Source of the DNA: Acanthaster planci
Lineage: Eukaryota > Echinodermata > Asteroidea > Valvatida > Acanthasteridae
Direction of reading: 5' to 3'
DNA length: 60,973 nucleotides
NCBI RefSeq assembly: GCF_001949145.1
Contig: NW_019091406.1
Coordinates: forward strand, 1,934,730 to 1,995,702
Shown here in pieces: positions 30,116 to 60,973 of the stretch. The position numbers and the translations under genes were made by a program. Under the pieces are notes generated by a model. That model did not search any database, was not told the origin of the DNA, and was given only the letters and a program-made list of their open reading frames with translations. Each line of letters opens with the position of its first letter. Within the stretch, counting starts at the first letter, position 1.

Positions 30116-32970
30116 TTGGACGGCCACGTCAACCCTTCTCAACAAATCAAGAAATAGTCATTTTTAATAATCTGCTCAAATCTTGGGCCAGTTTTATGGA
30201 ATGCTGAAGACAGTGTTTTAAATGCAAGCTCAGAACAAGTGTTGCTTGGAGAAAAGAGTACCAGCCAAAATGTCATGTATATTGCTTGTAACTGGTACCT
30301 CGCATATTAAATGGCAAAGTGTTATTCTCTGCAAAGCAGTTCCATCGATTTGGACCTTGATGGAACAATTTTAGTTTTTGTACTGGGTAATGTGACATGG
30401 GATGGATTGGTACTGTTGAAACAAGGTGTGCAGGAAAACAGCATTTGTTATTTGAGAACATGTGAGTTAATGATGTAGTGTGGTTGTAGGCACACAAGAA
30501 GGGTTAATACGCTGACATGTCTTGGTCGTGTTAAATCATCAAAATTTGCATGTTCACTTTTGTAGGAGATGTATTAAAGCTTTGCAGTTCTGGTCCAGTC
30601 ATATTCTGATTGCTGGCTACCTAATGTCATATTAATGGGCTGCCACCGGTAGACATAGCAAGAACTTCAACAGCTGAGTTGCCCTGCCATCTGCAAATGT
30701 GCAACCACAGACATCAGTCTCATTATCGTAGGCCAATTAGAGTTGCCTGCAACAACCTTCAAGTACTGATGTCCGTTCAAAATTCGCAGCCCAATTTCAC
30801 AGCCGCCTGGCCAGTTTCCTTGAAGCAGGAAACAGCAGAGTACCAGTCCAAGGCATGTTCTCTGTGTGATGACACTTATGCAGGTATTTCCTAATCATTT
30901 CTTGGCAGGGATTTTCTCGGCAAAGAAAATCTTGAACTTGGCTCATTGCCAATCCAGTTTCATTGGGTACTATTTTTCATAAAACTAATTTTCTAGCAAG
31001 GACATCTTCTAAGGCATAAAAATGAGATTGTATATCTATTGTCGCTGTATTAAGGTCACGTCCAATACGTTTTGTCCATAGTAGTCAAGTTTAATTTCCG
31101 TTAAAGCTGAACATTGCAACACTCTGTGTATCAACTGAAGCACATGCATGAAGTGCTCCTTTGCCTTTTTGAGCCAAAAAATTGAATAAAGAGATTCAGT
31201 GTTTTTTATGTGGAATGTGGCCTTTATGGTTGGCGTTGAGCTGTTCCGTTAATCCCATATTTCTGAGGTTCTTTCAAGATGCACTTGGGGTTTTCGAGAA
31301 TTTGCAGGATTGCGGAAGACAGAGCATGGCGGCTGTCAGTATGCACCATGCTTATTAAATACTCAATTTAAAATCAAGCTCATGCACAGAGAGTGGTACT
31401 GGATTTCTAGTGTTCTGACATGTCTGCAGGGGGGGTGAGTTATGGATTTAAGTTTCAGCATTTTGAGGAGACCAGGAAACTCGATAAGAAAGCTGACACA
31501 AAACTTGCAACTTTTAGCTGTACACAAGTTTCTTTGTATTAGTACATGCCTCATAACTCACACTCTTAGCTCTGTACATAAATTAGTCTTACAACTAGAT
31601 TCTTCACTCAAAATTAATTACAATGTCTAACAAATTTTTTAAAAGAGATGTACAAACTGGACGGATTGGCTACCAAAGGCATTACTCTTGCATATGATTA
31701 AAAAACATGATCAGATTTAAGACCAGATCATTTATATTGAAATAAAATCAAACACGGCTGGCCCAATTTTACAAATTGGACCCAAGTCCCACAAACTTTC
31801 CACTTAAAGCCGCTTGATCTCCAGATCATATGGAACAAAGAAACACATAACGCACAGCAGGGGATATCCCAAACATTTGATAAACCCACTAAAACCAAAA
31901 CAAATCTTGTGCAATGGAAAACAATACACAAACAAACCTTCAATTTTTCATTACAAAATTTTGTTCACTGGACCAAGACCTGAGTTGATATTTACCGTCA
32001 TGGAAAAACAGACCTTGCTTGGTCTTATGCATAAATGATTATGATATATTTGTTTAGAACAAATGGAAAGCCAGTGTATTAAGATTGTACTTGTTTTTGA
32101 AAATATCCTTACGTTTTATCCAATAATCTGATAAGAATAATTTCAAATTCAACATTTTTTTAAATCTCTGAATGTTAAAGAAACTATTTAAATGGACAGG
32201 GTAGAAAAAAAATTGCAGGTCATCCACTTTTTGCTCAAAATCACCGAGCTGGATCTTAAGTGGAGCTGCCTCTAAGAAAAGAAAGGCCATGTTAGAAACA
32301 GCCTGTGGCTGAATCCAGTCTCTCAACACCTGCCAATGTGCCTCAATCAGCACAGACCTAGGCCTAGCTTTACACGAGATTTGCCAGTAGCCGGGATCCG
32401 GATGTGTGCACTGCTGATCGAGTTACTGCAACTTTTGCCAGTCTAGCCTCTTATTCAACCCCATGCTACAAATTACCCTGTGCCATGACTGTTGGCAACA
32501 GAGCCTTTTAAGATGCTAGTGCTGAATATTGGCCAAATGTGAAGGGAATGGTCCGATCAGAGGATGGTTCAGTGAAAGCTATATGGGACCGTTTGTTTCA
32601 TCACAGAGCCTGATCCAGATCCAATGATCTTGTGAACCAAGCTGGGAGCAGGATCAGTTAAACGTGATCCACAGCTGCTATTGACTTACATAAAACAAAC
32701 AGGGCCCAAGATTATCACCATCGCAGAAACTGTTACAATGGTAATAACACACGTTCAGTGATCTCTATGTCCCCATAAACTGGCTGAGGCTAAGATTCAC
32801 ACATTCCTCTATGGGAGCCGCTAGCTAGGGGCTTCCATAACTGCTTGTGTTATTGCAAGCCACAGCAAAGTAAGTTGGATGTGAGCTATGTCAGACTAAA
32901 TGCGACAAGCAACATTAAATGGATGGTCTACAATAGTGGTCCCCACAAGCTAGTCGTGCGTGACTCGTGG
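30116..32970. other. LEO1 3-prime UTR and tail-to-tail spacer
   Basis: About 1 kb of probable LEO1 3-prime UTR, then AT-rich sequence up to the WD-gene stop codon at 32971. Only short frames occur, none recognisable. No clear poly(A) hexamer for the WD gene was found close to its stop. Confidence 0.5.
31185..31190 (+). terminator. Candidate poly(A) signal of LEO1
   Basis: AATAAA about 1.07 kb after the LEO1 stop. Weaker ATTAAA hexamers occur nearer the stop, at about 30307 and 30572, so the true 3-prime end could be earlier. Confidence 0.3.
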
Positions 32971-55623
<22,653 letters not shown>

Positions 55624-57595
55624 GGTTTCAGCTTTTCAAGCACCCTGTAAGTTGAAAGAGACCATGTAACAGAATACTTTACTAAAATCCTTGAGTTTCA
55701 ATTTAGTGTTTCAATCGACCTCATATTCAATACCATGCACGATATGGGGCCAATGGGTAACCCCCCATGTCCAATCCCTATACACACTCTAGACTATTGT
55801 TACCTAGTAACACATCCCCCAGATGTCTGTAAAGAATTCCTGAGATTCCAATCAAACAATGACCAACACAAAGGTGGGAGGGGGGTGCTCTCCGCCCCAT
55901 ATCTTCATATCATATTTTGGGACCTTTTTGGTAATATGCCAAGGTAAATGGAACATTCATGAACAAAACTACATGTATGTTGTAATGCGAGGCACTGATA
56001 GATCTGTTACACTATGCTTCTGAATTTAAGCCAGCAAGCAATCTTCTCTCAGAAATGATTTCAAAGAGAAAATCTGGGACTCAAATTTGAACATGAAAAC
56101 ATGCAAACTTAACAGTGTCTTCCTGGACTGAGAAAACAGTGCATCCATTTTAAATGTTAAAAAAGTGCTTTTTACAGTTTACTTTAACTGATTTCAAACA
56201 GTTCTCACACATTAAAGATGAGTTTAAACATGCACAGAAAAGGTATTTTTAGGGAGATAATTACTGCAGCGTTCCATTAAATAGGGAAAAAGATTAGCCC
56301 TCATCTGTTATTTGGTTATTAGACCTATTGGAAGAATTCCCTATCGGACACGTTGAGTTGCAAGTTTGAAAAAGGGTGCCTGTTACCGTAATTTTAGAGA
56401 AAAAGGCATTCACATTCAGTACCTAAGGGAGTTATTTGTTCTGATTTGTCAATTAATCCATCAGTTAATTCAAACCATTTTTCAGTTAATGAAAACCAAT
56501 TCAATGAACTGGCATCTGGTTGCGATATGCTTTGAAAATGTTCATGGAACGAGTGCAATGATGTAACTAAATCAACACTTCATGTTCAGAGTGGGTTTGG
56601 TATGTAGATTAAGATTCAGAAATGGTTTGAGACACATCATGGCCACTTCAGAGTTTTCCTCTATCCCACAGAATCATTGTCTCTTAAATTAATTCCTACA
56701 ATAAACTGCAGTATATTTTCTTTTATTGTGATTTGCGGCTTATCAGGAGGATGGAAAAAGTCTAAACTTGCGTGAGGATTGAATTCCACTGTGAATAATC
56801 AAACTGTCAATCTAGGAATGGCACTACAGAAAGAGTCACCGCAGCAAAACATCTGAGTTGGGCCTACCCAAACACACTCACTGTTCATGTTCAGTTGCTG
56901 CGCCAGCACAGTACTGCACTTGTGGACTGTGCATCACATGTTTGTGCACCAAAATTTTAAAGGGATTGGGTGTTATCCACCTATTACCTGGATCTAAAAT
57001 TAAAATGTGATTCTCCATTTTATTATAGGAACAGGTACTTCCAGAACTGTAAGGTTTATACAAACCTTACAGATACACGTAGTACGAACTCCCATAAACA
57101 CATCGTGGCTGTTTTGATTATGCCAACTTACTCTTCCATCACAGCTATTTGTACGACCAAATTTCATTCATGCCTTCTTGGTGAAGTCCGATGTCAGATG
57201 GGGACTTATATCCTCATTAAAATGGTGGAATTCATGAGCATTTTGCCCATCCACACTACAGAAAATCAGCAGCATGTGCTCTCAATAACTGTCAGCTGTG
57301 TGATAGCTTGACCAATCGCAACACAGCTCCTATCTTTTCCTGTCATCCACAAATGAAAGCAGCACTGTAATTGGTCCAATTTGCTTCCATTCCAATGGCC
57401 AATCATAGCTCGGCCTTCATTTGGACAGGTTTTGCTTTCTGACAGCTAATACTAGGTCACTGTAGGGAATAATTACTGGCATCCGTATATGAAACTCTTC
57501 TTTAAAACCATTTCAAAGGCTTAACATCACACAAGTTTGCCAGAAATCAGACTCAATGCAAAACACCACCTGAAAATAATTTCAAATGAAATATC

Positions 57596-57736
57596 CCTTA
57601 TCGCTAATGCTCCATGGCTGATTTTGCACAACTGTGGAAAGGCATTGAGGGGAGGGAAAAGGGGCCATGTTTATCTCTTTTCCTTCCCTCGATGCCTTTA
57701 TAGCGCAAAATCACTCTTGCAGAATTAGCGATAAGG
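57596..57736. mobile_element. 141-bp hairpin MITE, TIR CCTTATCGCTAAT
   Basis: The two halves are imperfect reverse complements end to end (shared blocks CTTATCGCTAAT and TGATTTTGC, and AAGGCAT next to a GAGGG-type run). No target duplication was identified. Confidence 0.75.
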
Positions 57737-57982
57737 CTTATGGGCTGATATTCCAAAAAGAAAAAAAAAACAGGTCTAGCTAGGCACAATTTGTGACTAT
57801 CATAAAACACGGTTGAGTGTGAGAATTTCTGAAAATTGAATAGGCTAGGGCCTGGTGCATGGGTAAAATAGGGCACCTAGCCTAGCCCATTATAGTAGGC
57901 CTTCTTATTATAATCTCCTCGACCTACCTCCTGAACTAGACTGCGCACTCCCACAAGCGGGCAAAGGTACTAGGTAGGCCGA

Positions 57983-58028
57983 ACCCCAGAACTGAGGGGT
58001 CAGACATCGGACCCCACAGTTCTGGGGG
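57983..58028. repeat. 46-bp hairpin
   Basis: ACCCCAGAACTG-A-GGGGTC pairs with GACCCC-A-CAGTTCTGGGGGT around an 8-nt loop. Upstream of the WD gene; function unknown. Confidence 0.8.
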
Positions 58029-59065
58029 TAAGGTAGACCTAAGCCTAAGATACATCATTACACAAAACTTAAGCTGACAATTAGCATAAAAAAACTCTTG
58101 TACAAACCATTTCTGTGATAGTCATAAAAATCCTCTCTATTCCCAGCCAGCGGGAAGCAGAGGCACCGTACAATGCAAGAGTTCCTAATTCTTGTTCTAC
58201 GATGCGTGTGGGTTAGTATAGGCCCACAACTACAGTTGAACTGGTGTTATTTAACTCGTGGGTGACTTGTCCAGAAATCTAAACTGCTTGACAATTTATA
58301 CGGTCAATTTTCCTTATTGATCCTCACACAAACTGATAACACGACGTAATCAGCCGGCTTTTCAAGGAACAGTGGTGCAGATCGAAGTAACACTTTGTGA
58401 ACACGATCTGCAGATTGTAGACTAATCAATATACTTGAACGCGAACAACGCTCACCATTTCAATGATGAGTGCGTATCCTAGGAACACATAGTCTGGTTC
58501 CCTGACCTAAAGATAACTGACGAGCCCAGAAAATATCTTATGTCGGGTATCATACTATGGTGTACTATTTACGACAAGCATTTCTCTCTCTCTTTAGGGT
58601 TGCACTACACCAAATACGCGCCCATAAAAAACAGTGAAAAATCGGACCGAAATAGCGCCGACTGTTGACTCTCATGAAGAGGTTGGGTTCCGTTTTTTCA
58701 CTGGAAATTCAACATTACGGCCAGAAGATCATTTTCGTTTCAATTTCATGGGGATTAGCCACGAAATTTTTTTTATTCGCCTTTGAACGAAGACATCGGA
58801 TGCCCCCAAATAGCAATAAAACTAAGCGCCCATTTCTCAGTGAATGTAACCGCCCGCCTCTATCCAGAATAAGTCGGCAATTTCGGGCTTTTTGTGAAAG
58901 AAATACCCTGAAATGGAGACTATCAGTCCTAAATTCGAGATTTATAGAAATATTTCTATACTGCCTCCTGATTATGGCCTGTTTTATTGTAAAAACCCCG
59001 TGGGATAACAAAATATTAATGAGCTCGCGCGCAGAAATACAAACATTTGGTGGAATGCACCATTA

Positions 59066-59502
59066 GCATCCCTCCAGGTGAAGCAACTACACGACGCGAC
59101 GGCACGACGGCTCCTTTGCGTCGTGTCGCACCGCCGCCTTCTTGCCATTACGTTTATACATACACGACGCGTCGCTTGTTGCGTCGTGCTTCAGGCGACG
59201 CAATGTACGACACGACGTACCACGCAACGCACGACAGCACGACGCGACGGGCGACTGAAGGGGCGACGTTTTGGCGGCAAAAAATGCAACATGGAAAGGA
59301 CCTAAGGCAGCACGACGCGACGGGTGACGGCACGACGCGACGTGTGTGTACAAAAGTAATGGCAAGCCTTACAATGTGAGATTCCAATCACCGTGAAACA
59401 TTGTAGCAAATGTGTCTGTAGAAGGCGACGGTGCGACCCGACGGCACGACGCAAGGGAGCCGTCGTGCCTTCGCATCGTGTAGTCGCGTCGCCTGGAGAG
59501 GC
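59066..59502. mobile_element. CpG-rich MITE with long nested inverted repeats
   Basis: Both ends carry CTCCAGG then CACGACG/GCGACGG-rich sequence matching in inverted orientation for about 65 bp, and an inner pair (CTTGCCATTAC at about 59140 and its reverse complement at about 59360) is nested inside. TA flanks both ends (59064-59065, 59503-59504), consistent with TA insertion. GC and CpG content is far above the surroundings. Confidence 0.75.
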
Positions 59503-59747
59503 TAAAGAAAAAGAGAAATGTGTGTCGTAAATAGTACACCATAAGTACACCATAGTACGGAGCTGTGAGGCCAAACAGTGACATCAACCGACTAACAGTG
59601 AAGTATTATACCAGCGTGGATCTCCACACTCCAGTAATAATGTGGTGCTTAAATCGCTCTGCTGTCCTGCAGAGGAACTCAAACACTTCATGATGGCTCA
59701 AAGATTCCAATCACAATGAAACATTGTAGCAAATGTGTCTGTAGAAC
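59379..59747. repeat. 46-bp direct repeat pair, 323 bp apart
   Basis: 59379-59424 and 59702-59747 match at about 44 of 46 positions (block GAAACATTGTAGCAAATGTG). The first copy is inside the CpG-rich element, next to its right inverted repeat; the second is outside it. Confidence 0.8.
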
Positions 59748-60892
59748 GCGAAATTCTAATCTTCATGGGAAGGTTAATTAAAAACTCAGTAACGGCGGTT
59801 CCGTCCGATAAATACTTGTTTAAACTGAGCTGCATTTCATGTTCTTTTTTAACCTAAATATTTCTGCCTATTTTCATCTTTAAAAATGTGGGGTAAACTA
59901 AAGAGTCCGATGGAACCAGTCACTCATAAGTTTTGTAGTCAGCGGTTGGGCGTTTTTGTGGCATTGTGTTTCAAGCAGTATATACGACCTCCGACCGTAG
60001 TTGAACCCAGAGTAGGGATTGGCTGATAACTCAAAATAGCCGTCAGGCAAAGATGTTTTAAATGAGCAATTCCTGATGACAAGATTTTTTTTGTGCTTGT
60101 AATCGTCACATTTTATTTGAAACATATTACTCGAGGGGGGTCAACCTGTTGCAGTGAGAATTTTCCTCTCGATCTCTGTGACCAAGGTTCAAAGGTCGGC
60201 ATGTGGACTGGGTTGTCAGCCCCTGACTGATTTTGCGGGTTTTCCCTGGGGGTATCGAATCGGATTTGACCTATCACTTGGAGATTTCGTCATCCTCCCT
60301 TTAGAGGTTTCCACGTATATGTTTACAGTGCCTTTGCGTTCGGTTGGGAACTTTTTTGTTTCGCTACAGGAATAGATGTACCTGAAACAAAATAATTATC
60401 ATTAAAAATGGATACCTACAAGTCAAATTGGCCACAGCACAGCGCGGTGATTCTGTACAGGCAATAGAAGAAGGCTTTAGTAGAGGCAACAGCTTGAATG
60501 GCAAGGGGAGTATATGCAGCGATCGGCATTGCTGGCGTTCAACTCGAAGTTGGTCTGCGTGAAGTATACACAGACGCGTTACAGTGCCAGCACATGCTTT
60601 TCCTCGTACATCTTAACCTTCCCCTTTTCTTATTACCAATTAAGTTCAAATGACTCATTCAGATAAAATAGAATAACCAAGTGTGGAGGACGAAAAGTGG
60701 CACACGCTTCTTTGCAAATAAAATCGTTGAAAAGTTGATTTTACGTCTTTGAAAATATATTTTCCAATTTTATGCTACCTAAATGACAATTAGTTGTGAT
60801 GTGTTTTCCTACTCTTCTACTGCCAGAAAAGCAGAGTTTATTTTTCCTCTGTTCCAAGGCGGCTGAAAAGTGGCCGTCTGCTTTATGCGTGT

Positions 60893-60912
60893 CAAAAAAA
60901 CAAAAACAAAAC

Positions 60913-60943
<31 letters not shown>

Positions 60944-60973
60944 CAAAACAAAACAAAACAAAACAAAACAAAA
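60893..60973. repeat. (AAAAC)n microsatellite at the window end
   Basis: A pentanucleotide repeat that continues to the last base, so its full length is not seen. Confidence 0.97.

Larger units (their letters stand above)
55624..60973. other. Region upstream of the WD gene
   Basis: The start exon of the WD gene has a 3-prime splice site (AG just before 55645), so a non-coding first exon lies in here. Donor-like sites on the minus strand occur at about 57926 (CAGGAG then GTAGGT) and 58452 (AATG then GTGAGC), but neither can be chosen. The rest is repeats and short frames without recognisable products. Confidence 0.4.

Noticed and set aside
32054-32353. 99-codon minus frame as a reverse-transcriptase relic
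   Set aside because: Hydrophobic and Lys-rich but no recognisable RT motif, so not called.
59047-59587. Arg/Thr-rich frames in both strands
   Set aside because: They come from the CpG-rich inverted-repeat element; frames on both strands are equally open and low in complexity.

Overview
This is eukaryotic (animal) genomic DNA: long AT-rich introns with GT-AG boundaries, spliced genes, SINE/LINE/MITE remnants, microsatellites and one assembly gap. The proteins are metazoan, and the recurring palindrome ACATGT/TACATGTA together with the repeat types suggests an invertebrate deuterostome, probably an ambulacrarian such as an echinoderm. The lineage call is an inference.

Three genes can be rebuilt exon by exon, and in each the reading frame closes exactly across every junction. 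(1) A heat shock cognate 70 gene (HSPA8/Hsc70), minus strand, 12757 to 6503, 9 coding exons, 655 aa, ending in GGMP repeats and EEVD; two heat-shock elements near 16.1-16.24 kb probably mark its promoter. (2) LEO1, a subunit of the Paf1 transcription elongation complex, plus strand, 18357 to 30115, 12 exons, 829 aa, with a very acidic N-terminus enlarged by a 24-bp coding tandem repeat and one GC-AG intron. (3) A large EF-hand/WD40-repeat protein of the WDR49/WDR64 type (a probable ciliary protein), minus strand, 55623 to 32971, 27 coding exons, 1175 aa. HSPA8 and LEO1 are head to head; LEO1 and the WD gene are tail to tail. Nothing indicates that the three act in one pathway.

The rest is introns and intergenic DNA rich in mobile-element debris: tRNA-derived SINEs (one with a MIR-like core), LINE 3-prime tails, many inverted-repeat elements (two hAT-like with near-perfect 8-bp target duplications), a 36-bp minisatellite around a 596-N gap, and GACA, ATC and AAAAC microsatellites.

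The most unusual item is a complete type-I hammerhead ribozyme fold at 37514-37556, antisense inside intron 24 of the WD gene and embedded in an unexplained 344-codon open frame. A second, degenerate hammerhead-like core lies in a 164-bp element with about 40-bp terminal inverted repeats in LEO1 intron 7. Both point to retroelements that carry ribozymes.
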